Origin: Aurelia coerulea
Taxonomy: Eukaryota > Cnidaria > Scyphozoa > Semaeostomeae > Ulmaridae
Direction: 5' to 3'
Length of the DNA stretch: 64,000 bases
Assembly (NCBI GenBank): GCA_039566865.1
Contig: CM076957.1
Span: 10,115,896-10,179,895, forward strand
In this document: in pieces, positions 22,884 to 34,642 of the stretch
How the letters are laid out: every line of letters starts with the position of its first letter
Position numbering within the stretch: the first letter of the stretch is position 1
Notes under the pieces: generated by a model
What the model saw: only the letters and a program-made list of their open reading frames with translations
Told to the model about the DNA's origin: nothing
The model's database searches: none
Translations under genes and position numbers: made by a program

Positions 22884-23600
22884 GTTTACATAAATGTTGT
22901 CCACAAGCGTAAACAAAGGAGAGAAAAAATTGTATTCAGGCCCAAAAAGTAGACAGCCTTAAAACATCAATGAAAGTGCCCATAAAATAACAAAACATAG
23001 CTTATTTGAACAAAAAAATAGTTTTCTAACTAGATACCACCGAAAAAGTGAGCCAACAACGCAAATGGGAGAAAGAATCTAAAAATATCAACCGAAAAGG
23101 TTCATACATACATCCTTCTGTTAAATGTGAAGTATGTGGACTACCACGCACCTCGCCTTCTACGATAAAATTTTCTTCCCTTGTTTCATAAACTTCAAGT
23201 TTTTAGCTTTTTTTAAAGCGATGATAAATGGATGCAAATACATTCCCCGAATTTTGAATTAAAGCACCAAATTTATGAAATATTATCTTTATGTTTATGT
23301 TGTTGGTAAGCGTAAACAAAGACAAGAAAAAGTTGCATTTAGGCCCAAAAATTAAACAGCCTTAAAACTCAACGAAAGTGCCCAGAGGAAGCAGAAAATG
23401 GCTTCTTTGAAATGTAAAATATCTTTTTGACTGGATACCTTCGCAAAAGTAGCCCAACAACACAAGTACGACGAAAAAACTGAAATATCAACCGAGGGTT
23501 CTTGCATTTCTTCTGTTAAATTTGAAACTAATACTTACCATGCACCTCGCCTTTTACGATAAAATCTTCTGTTGAATGATGAACTTCAAACTTCTTGGTC
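22884..23600. repeat. Diverged tandem duplication (~403-bp offset) including an exon end
   Basis: The block 22884-23200 matches 23287-23600 in order: GCGTAAACAAAG, AGGCCCAAAAA, ACAGCCTTAAAAC, AAAGTGCCCA, ATATCAACCGA, and CACCTCGCCTT. The last motif lies in the minus-strand exon ending at 23539. In the other copy (near 23160) the exon end is kept but the GT donor context is changed. Confidence 0.7.
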
Positions 23601-23719
23601 TTGTGGAGCAATATCAAACGGATAGAAACAAATTCCGCTTCTTTTCGATGTTGTCCGTCACAACGGCTGTACGCGTCAGAAGTTGCTGACGCCAGACCAA
23701 AAATTCGCGCCATTTGCAA
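23539..23719 (-). CDS. Putative first coding exon, unknown protein
   Basis: ATG at 23719 (or 23713) opens MQMARIFGLASATSDAYSRC and continues through FVSIRLILLHKTKKFEVHH to GEVHG, where a near-perfect donor G/GTAAGTA (23539/23538) closes it in phase 1. I do not recognise the protein. The downstream exon is not identified, so this may be a lone exon copy. A tandem duplicate of its 3' part lies near 23160. Confidence 0.35.
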
Positions 23720-24116
23720 AACCTCGCTCCAAGGACCGGATGTGGCGTCAAAAAACCTGTGGGGGTTGTCGGGTGTGTTTTTGAGCCATTTACAAGGTTA
23801 CAGCAAGGCTTTTCTAGGCTGGAACAAGGTTACAAGGCCATAACTATAAGGCTTGTTCATAGCTATTACATGGCCTTGTATTTTGATATTTTGTACAGGG
23901 CGGTAGAACCCCTTTCAAATATTGCTTGACTTTGAAATTGCTTGAAAACAACAGAAGTGCTGTATTTGAAGCAACCACATGTTTTGCCTTCCCTCTTCTA
24001 TAAATCAGCAACCACTTGTCGTCAGACTGACTAAAAAAGGTCTCAAACTATGAGTTGAAGCCCAACTTATACAGTGTAAAAACAGAGACAATAAAAGCTA
24101 CATCTCCTCCACAGCA

Positions 24117-24640
24117 TAATAATAATTTCTTTATTTTAGGTTGGCTTCTGGTAATTAGCTAATTAATGCCAACCAAAACTTAAATGCATGTTGATATTGT
24201 TAAAACTACTTGCAAGGATATGCAACGACTACAGGAACCCTAGATTATCAATATATCACTTACATAATCTGCAGTTGCAAGCAAACGCGTGCTTTTAATG
24301 TTTCTTTTGAAACTGTTCAAAGTGTGGCACTCTTTTAAGGAAGATAGCATTGCATGCCATATCTTAGATCCAAGGAAACGTGCATTTTCAATACCATACC
24401 ATACCCTGTCGTGTTTGGTTTTTGGTGCCAAAATATTTCTGCCACTACGAAGGGTGTATCTAGTATCTTTCTCTACAAAGATTTGACTCATGAAACTTGG
24501 ATTGAGATTCCTCTGAGTTTTAACAATTTCAGTAACAAGCAACTGTAAATTCTTGTGGTGAACGGACACAGCGTTTGCCTTTTCAGTAAATCTTCGAGCA
24601 GCTACACAAATCGGGCACAATCTTATTGGGACTTCTATAC
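24117..24640 (-). pseudogene. Non-LTR RT C-terminal fragment with ATT-rich tail
   Basis: A minus-strand frame (24620-24240) encodes the end of a jockey/CR1-like polymerase: HHKNLQLLVTEIVKTQRNLN, NPSFMSQIFVEK, YTLRSGRN and FLGSKIWHAM. It matches, motif for motif, the C-terminus at 40431-40772 (HVRNLQLLMTEIFKTKSDLN). Its 3' side ends near 24117 in AAATTATTATTAT. The RT catalytic part is gone. Confidence 0.75.
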
Positions 24641-24699
24641 TTCAAACAAACTATTTTCTAGCACGGGCATCAATCAATCACTGTAAATGATGAGTTACC

Positions 24700-25689
24700 G
24701 GTCCTCTTTCTATCTGGTTACCTCCGCTGTTGGTTGTGCTTGGTCCTGTAGGCTCTGTCCTGTAGGTTCTGTTGAGACGTCTCAAGCGCAAGCCCATATG
24801 AAGTTCTTCGCTTTGGAGAGCAAGAAATAATTTTGAGACCCATCTCTTTTCGATATAAGTCTGAGTGCTTTGCTCCGAGTTCCTCAGAGAGCCGTCTGTT
24901 GAGTGATCTTTAGTTTTTAAGCCACAGCATCTTCACAAGTTTTGCTTTCGTGCAAGATAAAATCTGCGCGTAAAAGCCTTGATTTCCTGTGGTCTGCTGC
25001 ACATGCGCAGACAACTTTTCGCCGTCCTCCTCAATCAATCAATATTTCAAAAGTGGAGGTTTGTTGAGGAAAAATGGGGACGAGGAATATTATTGACAAG
25101 GACGAGGGCATAAAGCGCCTTTTTATCAACTCTATAAATATTACAGTGATATGGAAAAGAAGACAATGATGGAGCTCGTCACCGTAGGTCACACTGCACA
25201 AATCAGTGGAGCAGAGAGTGTTTCGTAGTATAAAAAACAGGCCAGGCAGGAGGAGGCCTAAAGCTGCTTGATAAAGAGCGTTGCCCGCCTGACAGTAACT
25301 TTCATGGTCATGGACAGAGTTTACAATCTATATTATGGAGCAATTATCGTCCGTTTTGTCAGCAATCATTCCAGCCTTCAATACAAAAACAGGCCATCCT
25401 TCAACATATTTGGTAGCTAGATTGGATGATAAAGAACACAACGCACTGACAGAAAGCAGTGGCTAGCTAATGGGATGGGACAGGATACCATGAGGGCTTG
25501 AGATTTAAATCATTTATTCCTCCAAGCTGGTTGTCTAAAAGTAACTTTGAATCCAATGTTCCATTTGCAGATATATGTGTGTGACTATTTTGTGCTGAAA
25601 AAACCAGAACAATACCTCCTAGTTAGTTCTGTGGTGGTGTTGGGTTTAAAGAGGGAAGAAATTCAGCCTTGTCATTCTGCATGTTTGTA
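24700..25689. other. No gene seen
   Basis: No recognisable coding region on either strand. Confidence 0.35.
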
Positions 25690-25875
25690 TGTATGTTTAA
25701 ATTCACCACAAAATTAAAAATTTACAATTTGAAAATACTACAGAGTAATTAAAATACGTAAATTTACATAACAATACATTAAATATAAATTAAGAAACAC
25801 CCCTAATCATAGTGGCAGGGATAGCATTAAAAGATCGAGTTGACCTTATTTCCGTAATGGTCCCCTTAGAGGTGG

Positions 25876-25879
<4 letters not shown>
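25690..25879 (-). other. Possible retroelement 3' UTR fragment (minus)
   Basis: On the minus strand this reads as AT-rich trailer sequence (ATTTTTAATTTTGTGGTG) downstream of a degenerate frame, like the 3' ends of other non-LTR copies. Supported only by style, not by a matched copy in the window. Confidence 0.25.

Positions 25880-25906
<27 letters not shown>
25880..25906 (+). repeat. Poly(A) run of 27 bases
   Basis: An uninterrupted A run sits between the possible 3' UTR fragment and the RT pseudogene on the other strand. It could be a retrotransposition tail or a simple repeat. Confidence 0.9.
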
Positions 25907-25978
25907 GTATATATAATAATATATCTTTATGTTCTTTTCAATAAAGACTGAATACTGAGTGTGAGAGAGGACGTGGTT

Positions 25979-26722
25979 TTAGTAGAACACATATACGTCG
26001 TTTTCCTCTCTCTGTATATTTTGGAAAAAATTTTCTTTGATTTTGTGCTTAAAAGAGTTTATATTAGTTATGGATTTTAAGTCAGAAGATTGGCTATTCC
26101 ATATTTTTGGTCCCAAGTACGACAGGCATTTTTGGCCAGTGTTACTTTTGCGGAAAGGAAGGTTTAATTTAAACTTGGACCTTCGTGTCACTCGGCTTTG
26201 GTCAATTGGGTGGAATATTTCGTCAGTATAAGCTGGAGCTGTTCCCTTGAAAAATTTCATTATATTTACACATGTATGTTGATCAACTCTGTTCTTTGTC
26301 GGAAGCCAATTTATGGCTTTGAATTCTGCAGCCCCAACATGTATTGTGTTGTTTAAATGCAGATAGAAGCGAATGCATTTGTTCTGGGCTGATTGGATTT
26401 TTTTGGACAACCTCTTATTCAACATCGGGAACCATGAGGTGCATGCGTAATCGAAGTGGGGTTGGATAAGAGCATTTAAAAGCAATCTACGAAGGGAGTT
26501 ATCCAGAAAGCTTTGTTTTCTATATAGGAATTTCAGATTGCCATTTATTTTTCGAAGCATTTTGGTTGCCATTGATTCCCCAGAGAGATTTTCTTCCAGA
26601 ATACATCCAAGATATGTGACATGGCGTTTACTGTTTACAGCTTTTTCATCGTTTGCAAATGCAACCTCCTGCAACAAAATATGTGGTAGGATTCTGATGT
26701 GATCAACAAGAAAACCTTCCAA
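25979..26722 (-). pseudogene. Non-LTR RT thumb/C-terminal fragment
   Basis: A 247-codon minus-strand frame carries the post-catalytic part of a jockey-like polymerase: VTYLGCILEENLSGESMATK, RKINGNLKFLYRKQSFLD, LIQPHFDYACTSWFPML, QSAQNKCIRFYLHLN and SYLGPKIWN. The YxDD region and endonuclease are absent. It is a different subfamily from the fragments at 24240 and 40017, judging by the spacing and sequence of these motifs. Confidence 0.8.
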
Positions 26723-26829
26723 TTTTCAGAAAAGTATGGTGTGCCATCAAACACTTGACAAAGACAGAGTCGAAAGATAGCAAACAACATTGTAGTTTGT
26801 AAATATACCTGATTTATCACACTGCGTGA

Positions 26830-28040
26830 AATTGATACTATGATTCAAGTATTTTGAAATATTTCTCAAAATGTATACCCATAATTCCGTGTGCCTACCC
26901 AGTTTGGTGAAAATGTATACTCAATGTATACTATACAAAGACTGGAAAGGAAGCTTATAACTGTTTCTAAGACGTCTAATATAAATTCACTGTCTTCAAT
27001 TTCCTTCCAGTAGCTAATATTAGAACGAAATTGAGCCCTTCTTAATTTTTGTATCTTGTCCTTGTTCATATTCAAACTTATTATCATCTTCAAAAGAAAA
27101 ATTAAGATACTTAACTTCCAGATCTTTACTGTTGTTAGTTTGTGGTTGCTCTTGTCGCAATTCCTTCTTGTTGCTGACTGTTGATGACGAATGGTTGGGT
27201 ACATGGTCTAAATTGCTGTCTTGTCGCAGAAAGGATGACTGGGCATGAGTTTTTCCAATGTCCTGGCTGTCAACGCGAGAAACAGTAACCTCTGTTAGGC
27301 CTGATCGTGAAGGGGCTTTGGAAATGGTTGACGCTTGGGGCAGGTTGGAACTGGTTTGCCAAAAGGGTTGGTTGGCAGGGGGACCAAAGGGACGAAAAGG
27401 CGAATACTGAAGGCAGAATGCTGAGCAGCAACGGAATATGAAGTATCTGACGATGCTTGCTTTCAGTATGAACGCTCTTGTTTCTTCCTAAGGGCGAGTT
27501 TCTCCGCTCGTAGTATCCATTTATTATCTTCAGAATCAGAAGCCTCATCATTGGTTTGGTATTCAGCTATCAATTCCGACCCAGCTGTAGAGTTGTCCGC
27601 TAGTTTAATCAGTTTATTTCTGTGCTGCAAGGATTTAATTGCAGTCTTCACGGTTTTCATACGTGTTTCATTATCTTTGAGGTCGGGGCACTCTTGAAGA
27701 GAATCAAAAACGCTATTGAATGAAAACTGCTCTTTGTTGCCTTTAAATTTGAAGTCGTGTGTATTATGTTTCAGGCGCTTAACAACTTTCTCGGTGGCAA
27801 AATTTGTAGTCGATATACGTTTGAAATTCACCAAAGATTGTTGCAAAAGGGTAATCGTATTTGATGATATTTCCCTTGTCACGCGGTCAGCTTCATTGTC
27901 TGCCTGTGTTCTTCGTTCTTTACTACGGCTTCTTGAATGTGAAGCTGAGCTTGAACCTTTCCTCGAAAATGAGCCTTGAGTATCGCTGTTGTCACTTTGT
28001 GGAGAACTGAAGTTGCTTGAAGTAATCTCCCTTTTCTTTC
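26830..28040 (-). pseudogene. DIRS-like (tyrosine-recombinase retroelement) ORF1-like remnant
   Basis: The minus strand is open from about 28040: a Ser/Arg-rich start (GSSSASHSRSRSKERR), then VKRLKHNTHDFKFKGNKEQF (a basic 'FK-KGNE-QF' block), then SLQHRNKLIKLADNSTAGSE and NDEASDSEDNKWILRAEKL. The order 'KGN-QF-FN, then R-KLI--AD-S--G, then D-SDDEK---RAE' is what I recall for the gag-like first protein of DIRS-type elements in cnidarians. Downstream the frame shifts into a Pro/Phe-rich stretch (27551-27270) and decays. No recombinase or RT domain follows. Confidence 0.42.
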
Positions 28041-28198
28041 GTATGGAAAGTTAAATTAACCTGGCTGTGTATTAGCTTAGGCCAAGATGGATAACTGTCT
28101 GGTTATTCTCATTTATATCGATTCATACACATGGGACTGCTGCAAGCATGCGTGACTTGCAATTCACGAGGGAAAAGAAAGGCACTGAAATAAATCAC

Positions 28199-28478
28199 TT
28201 CAAACCAAGGGCAAAAAGACGATTTTTGTGTAGATAGGCCTAAAGTATGTGGTGCTTTGGCCTTGATCGTCTCAATTCCTTGGCGTGACAATTAAATATT
28301 AAAGTGTTCATTACCTTTATACAATATTCATTCATTTGTGTTGTGTTTTATCTGCGTCTTCATTCCTGTTCTCTGCAATTTAAAACGTTTTGCAGGCCAT
28401 ATCGAAGCACACGAAACATCCGCCATCACAAAATCTTGTTCTGCTCACATGTGACACAGAGTTGTCATGCGCAGCGAA
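28199..28478 (+). repeat. Inverted arm, left, around a PIF1 helicase fragment
   Basis: About 280 bp here are the inverse of 30096-30366 with few differences. Shared landmarks are GGGCAAAAAGACGAT, GTCTCAATTCCTTGGCGTG and CTCACATGTGACACAGAG. Both arms contain a short frame starting MADVS(C/R)ASIWPA that stays open for about 31 codons. Confidence 0.8.
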
Positions 28479-28671
28479 ATTGTCTTCTGCGCGAAAAATA
28501 ACTGAAGAGGGAAAAGAATGGGTGAGACGCAAATTTTCTGCTAATGCTACGGCTTCGCACGAGGCGAGAAACAAATATTTGCCATATAAGGAAGTCTGTC
28601 CTGACAACTTATCAAGGAACTTAGGGGGCCAATGCAACCACGCAAGCACTCTCCTCCACAGAAGTCCTTTC

Positions 28672-29202
28672 CTAAAAATCCCAAAACATGCCCCCGAAAG
28701 GGTCGTATGTATCTTTTAGTGTACGTCCAATAAATTCAAGTTTATCAAATAGATCATTTTTTACCAGATAAATTTCGTCAGCAACCAAAGCCTTAACTGT
28801 CATCCAGTTTTCCAGACAGCTTTTATTTGCCTGGACTTTCTTAACAAGCTTGTATTGCGATTCCTTTCCAAGCCCTATTCCTGCCCAGGAATGCAGAGTT
28901 CTGCCCCCTACGAGACTGGCTGCAATACCTGTCAACGCTGTAACAGCCACTGCATCTTCCCAAAGTATTTTCTTTAATGCTTCGATAACAGACAGCAGCG
29001 TGGTATTTGTTACGGAATGTGGTATTGGGCAAAGAACTTGCAAAACAACAAACAAAAGGTCAGGTCTATTTGTGTGTGCTTCTTTGTTCCGAGTTTTGTT
29101 TGGAATAACAGAAAATAAATTGTTTGTTTGAAATAATGCTTCCTTACAATATTTTCTTATATGCCTTGATGAAAGCAGTAGAATGCCAAGTTTTCCATGC
29201 AA
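28672..29202 (-). pseudogene. PIF1-like helicase fragment
   Basis: The minus-strand frame holds the middle of a PIF1/RRM3-family SF1B helicase: EDAVAVTALTGIAASLVGG, GRTLHSWAGIGLGKE, then a Walker B-like VADEIYLVKNDLFDKLEFI. Intact PIF1 proteins have DEISM at Walker B; here it reads DEIYL. Walker A should lie upstream but is not in the frame, and the protein breaks off after DPFGG, just before the expected strand with GDF-QLPP. PIF1 helicases unwind DNA and are also carried by Helitron-type elements. The flanking inverted arms suggest this one travelled as part of a repeat or lies in an inverted duplication. Confidence 0.75.
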
Positions 29203-30095
29203 AACCCCAGGGTGACCCCTTGAGTTAGCCTAATGACCCTTTGTAGATCAGAACAAAAAAGCCAAAAAATTGATGTCTTCTTATAAGAAACCGCTTATAA
29301 GAAACTGTAGGCTGAACAAATTACAATACCTGAATTAAAAAGCTGAGCAACTTTTGTAACTTGCAGCTTTTATTTTCCATGTAAACGATGAAAATGGCGT
29401 TGTCTGTGCTGTGCTAGCAGAAGGCAGCTCACAATTATTCTAGCATGGGCCAGGACACAAAATTAAAAATATATATTTTTCTATAAAATTATAAATCATA
29501 TAATTATGTCTTTTAACTAAGGCTCCTTTTTATAAAAAGTTGCCTCTCGCCCTGCTAGCCTTGCATCTGAATTTTACAAAAAAGGCATCTGTTAGTGCAG
29601 TAGCTAACCCATGAATATGACATCTTTGAAAAGACAGAGGGAAAACAATCGTTTATTGTTGATAAACAATAGGGTACCTGCCTTATGGGAAAACCACCAG
29701 GCGGAGAACGATAAGCCTTACAATGGTCCTCTGGCCATGGCCATGACCATTGTTAAACCTGTGTCCATGGTTTTGGGGAATGACCAAAGAGATATTTACG
29801 GGGGTTAAAAGATGTTATTTTTCATAAAAACATTTCTTCAAAATGACATAACTGGTTTTAGTTTAAGACCATATCATCGAATTTGCACGGTTTGTTTATA
29901 TACAGTAACCCCCGGATTTTCTTACAACTCCTCCTTGAAACCTCGTTTGGATGAAAAAAGAACAATAAGTCAGATTTATCGACTCCGTACAAACATTCCT
30001 TGAAATACTGCGTTCTGATTGGATAATCCAGCCCGTTGACTTACCCTTTCTTTCTTCCTCCTCCTCCGATCTCCCCTTCCATATCCCTTCGGTGC

Positions 30096-30366
30096 GCATG
30101 ACAACTCTGTGTCACATGTGAGCAGAACAAGATTTTGTAATGGCGGATGTTTCGCGTGCTTCGATATGGCCTGCAAACCGTTTTAAATTGCAGAGAACAG
30201 GGATGAAGACGCAGATAAAACACAACACAAATTAATGAATATTGTATAAAGGTAATGAACACTTTAATATTTAATTGTCACGCCAAGGAATTGAGACGAT
30301 CAAGGCCAAAGCATCACATACTTTACGCCTATCAACACACAAATCGTCTTTTTGCCCTTGTTCAAA
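30096..30366 (-). repeat. Inverted arm, right
   Basis: Reverse complement of 28199-28478; encloses, with it, about 1.6 kb containing the PIF1-like fragment. No clean terminal duplication was found outside the arms. Confidence 0.8.
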
Positions 30367-33150
30367 CAAATAATTTCCTTCAAAAACAATAGTAAATATA
30401 TAAGAAAAGTATGGATTTCCAAATTTGAAAGAAATTTCAAGTGAAATCCCAAGGAAATGACATACATGAATGAAATAAATAAAAAGGAACATTTCCACAG
30501 AGGTACGGTTTTGTAACGCACCAGAATTATTTCTAAATTTTTCCAAAGAAGATTTTTAGAAACTGCATCATTTTCCTCAGATTGATTCCCTCTTGTACGA
30601 TGTACAAAATGACACAAATTTTACAAACTTTGATATAGGAGGCTTTGATACCGTAAGGCTTTGATACCAACACCATCTTAACTTGGGAAGAATAATGTCA
30701 CAGCCCTTAAATTATGGGAGACTGAAATTGATTTTGCCATTTCCTAGCAGGTGTCCTTTCGATATCTTCGTACGATTTTAAAACTGCAATCTTTTCTGTA
30801 GAATTTAATACATGAAACAGCCACCTGTCATGTAACAGCCTCCAAAATTGGAAAATTGTTGAACGCACTGTCTCGTTTTCGGTTGATTTTTATCTCCACA
30901 GCTAACTTCATTTTTGTTATCAAAGAACGCATACTTAACTTTGTCCTAAATTGTTAATTACTTCCTTGATTGTGTGATCGTTAAAGTTATTTTTGCGGCA
31001 AAATCATTGGTTCCCAGTCACTGGAATCGACACATAACGGCAAAACCACTTAGGAGTCGAAGGATCAACGGTCAAATTCGACGCCATTTAGTTTCGGCTG
31101 TCCGGATACTTTCGTTACAGGAGTGTAGAAATCAAATTGCGCTTGGGCAGGAAATTCCAACGGGATAGTTTGTGCACGTTTCTTATCATCCCTTTAAATG
31201 GAGAACTGAAATGCAAAACTATTTTTTGATATGTTGTAGGAAATGATGGGCAGAATTCGATAAAAAAATTTTCGTTCAAATATGAAAACGCGTTTTGAAG
31301 TTCTTCCGGTTTTAGAGCGCCGAAAATGACGTCAACGATCCAGGAGTTTTCGTTCATTGTCGGGATCATTCGTGGCTCAATCGCGTCTGACGTCACAAAC
31401 TCCATGTCTGAATCACAACAAGAAGTCCCCGCACTGAAACCTGAAACTCTGGTGATATGTAAATACTTTTCGTACTGTAATCGTTTCATTTTGATTTGGA
31501 TTAATGCAAATGGCTACTCGTTTGGCTTTTTCAAGGGAGAATCGCTGTTTATTAGGATTCCCCGAAATTTCGGAGCTTTGTGAAGGCAGTTGGTTTCGTG
31601 AAGGCAGCGATCAAACTTTTGGCCAAGCACAAGTTTCAAACAAAAGAACCACTTCAATCCCCGCTACAATCTCGCTTGTTTCCAGAGGAATTCTGAAGTA
31701 ATTTATTTGATCTTGATATGAAAATAAGACCAGATACCATTCCTACTCAATTCGAATTCTCAGCCCTGAAAATGCATTCCAGGCGAAATGAGAGAGATTG
31801 TATTTGGAGCGTGGGGAGCACATTAGACAGTCAAAAGTAGCAAATTCTGAGACGAAGAAACTTTTTAATAAAAATTTCCCTAGATTGCCATGAATAACTC
31901 GGTATTCATTACCAATGCCTTGAACCAAAATGGTGAGGGGGGAGTGAAGGCATCCCTTCCCACCACTGGGTCGGGTTTTCTTTGAGAGGCCCCTGGAAGA
32001 TGTAACGAAAGGAAATTCTCAACAAAATAAGTTTCAAAATATTTGCATTAAAGATATACACATACTTTTTTGTAACAAGATACTAAGAATTTGGTTCAAT
32101 GCTCAAAGTTTCTTGAAATTACACGTATCTTTATAAGAAACAAAGAATTTTGGGCAGTTCTGAAAGTTTCTTAAATTTATCGGATTTTGAGTTCTCAGAG
32201 TTTCCTACGAGTTTCTTAAAGGTTCCATAACAATCTTTATGTTCACTACATGTTCCCTAGTGAATATTTCAAAACGAGGTTTCTTAATATTTTGTCTAAT
32301 TTGACAGTTGAGTTTCTTACAAGCAGTTTCTTATAAGAAAATACGTGCATGAAACCACATAAAACATGTATTGGACATGTGTAGATATACGCAGTAAATG
32401 TCGGTCTAATTAAAAACTTGTTTGTAGCTTGTCTCCTCGTTCATACTTAGCAACTTCTTGAACCCTGGATGATATTTCGTAGAAAACTGAGACCTTTCAT
32501 TTGACACAGCCAACAAACAGGAAGTAATCTCTTACATGCAGGGGTTTCCCAAATCTTCACCACGCCACATCACTGTTGATTTTCGTCGAACAGCCACATA
32601 TCTGGAAAGTATAAAATGTGGATGGAAAGGCACGAATCTAGATCAAAAGTGAAATTGAATATTTCTACAATTCTCAGAAAACCCGTGCAGCAAGTTCATA
32701 GAAGTAGTGTTCTCACAAGTAGGAGGTGCGGTGCAGGAGTTTCACACGTATTATATTTATGTTGTATTCAAGTAGGTATGAGTTATGGCAGCAACATAGT
32801 GAGAACAAGGATTACAACTAAATAACTAACAGTAAAGCAGGCCTACCTAACCAACATAAAATAAAGAAAACGAACAGAAATAATAATGCATGGATGTAAC
32901 AGGCCTATCGTTTTCATTCGTACTTTTAGGGCTTCTTTAGGTCTCATTGAAGCGAATTAGTATGATAAATCGGAAATTCAGGCAAAATATTTGGAACCAT
33001 GATAAGAAATCGCTTTTCTTGAATCTATTTACACCAACAAATGAATGAATACAGTCTAATTATTGCCACTCGGCCAAGGCAACAAGAGGAAGAACTCATT
33101 TCCCACTGCAGTGCAGAATCGATGGTTTGTTTTGGCTTGGAATTCTCTCA
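30367..33150. other. No confident gene; CRE motifs and GTTTCTTATAA words
   Basis: Two perfect TGACGTCA palindromes lie at 31327-31334 and 31388-31395 inside a minus-strand frame (31489-31115) with no recognised domain. The part 32080-32345 is rich in GTTTCTTA/TTATAAGAAAC words like those inside the pogo-like element at 131-1006. Confidence 0.35.
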
Positions 33151-33154
33151 TTGA

Positions 33155-33345
33155 TGGTGTTGTGGCGCAGTGGTGTAATTCTCCGACTTTACAGCCAGAA
33201 CAGTCAGGCGGACAGGGTTCGATACCCGGTAGGGCCCCACCACTTGAGCGTCATGACAAGGGGTCGCGGACTCGATTAGCGCTTAGCTACTTCTGTGATC
33301 CCAGCGCTTGGCACTAAAAACTGCAACTTCACCTTCACCTTCTCA
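33155..33345 (+). mobile_element. tRNA-derived SINE
   Basis: A polymerase III A box (TGGCGCAGTGG, 33163-33173) and B box (GGTTCGATACC, 33216-33226) are spaced 53 bp start to start, as in a tRNA head. The T-arm can pair (GGG-TTCGATA-CCC). A tRNA-unrelated body follows, ending in a CTTCACCTTCACCTT repeat near 33325-33345. The acceptor stem does not close, so this is not a working tRNA gene. Confidence 0.7.
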
Positions 33346-34642
33346 TCCTTTGAGATGATGGTCTTTGCCACTTGCTGCTTTCCATGTCAACATTGCTCGA
33401 ACTTAGTTTAAATATCAACTAAACATAAAATAAATTACCTTGCTGTTATCCTATTCTGCCAATATGTTTATCATCCTCCTTGATCTGAATTGCAAGGTCC
33501 CCTGGCATTACTTAGGCGTCACTCCGGATCGTGAAGACTTGTATGGCTTTTATGTGTGCTGAATCTGTGAATGCACAGGCAAATCTTGCCATAGAAACAT
33601 CTTAGCAGAGCTTCAGTCCTTTTCTGAGGTTATAATGATAGTTTTTCGTGCAAAATTTAGTTACAGCGGCTAAGTGACGCGTTGCGATATAGACGACGAT
33701 ACTGCATCACACAGGAGTCAGGAATGCGGATATCCAAACATGGATTTTGTGACCTCAACGCAATCCAGTGTTTTCGGAAGTGCTCGGGGACAATCGGTAG
33801 TGGTCGGAAAATTGTTCGGACCACAACTTTGACGCGGTTTATTTGGAAAACGGTTTTGAAAATCCGAAAAAACTTTTTGATTCGAAGGCTGCACATCAGA
33901 TTCTACAAAATATCAAAAAACAGTTTTGCATTTTAGTTCTCCTTTAAGTTGTTGTCAACTTCATATTTCTAGTTACATTCCTTCTGTCCTGTTCCTTCAT
34001 TCAGCAATTTGCGGTTTGAATTTTTTTCAATCTGGTTTGATTTTCCAGAGGCCGTCTCTTGAGAGAAATTCCTTAAAGAAACGAAAGCGATGTTTTTTCT
34101 AATTCAGAATTAAGGCCACAACGCTTGAGTGATTAAACAGCTATTTGCTATTAAACAGCATTCCAAAAAGGGCCAAATTCGGCTTGCATTTTAGAAAGGT
34201 ACGCCAAAAACTCATTTGTGCATGCAAAAATGATAAGTCAGGATTTACAATAAGTTGAGGCTTGCATTTCAATTGCTAAAACTCGAAGTTTAGGATAGTT
34301 TCATTGAAAATTTTTGCTCTAAAATTACTCAATGATAAACAAATAATGGTACTTAAAATTGTTTTCGTTATCAAAATCTTTTGCCGGTAAGTAACGTAAC
34401 CTGTTTACGTCAACCATAATGGGCGACACTATAAGGAAATGCCCATTTTTACCCCCATCTTGAAAATCGTCTAAAATCAGCAGGTAGAGTTTCTGTAAAA
34501 TTCAACACTCTAAGATGTTTTTCTCCATTAGTTATTGTCCCTTTGAGAATCGAATTCAAAAGTTCGAGACTACATGGCACCACCCTATTTCTATTTCTCA
34601 ATTCATATCTTTCGTAGACTTGAAAATGTTTATTCAAAATCA
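33346..34642. other. No gene seen
   Basis: Frames on both strands near 33657-33936 overlap each other and show no domain. Confidence 0.35.

Noticed and set aside
31115..31489. 124-codon minus-strand frame as a gene
   Set aside because: No recognisable domain; it contains two CRE motifs and no supporting splice sites.
33155..33240. Functional tRNA gene
   Set aside because: A and B boxes are present but the acceptor stem does not pair and A-B spacing is long; it is a SINE head.
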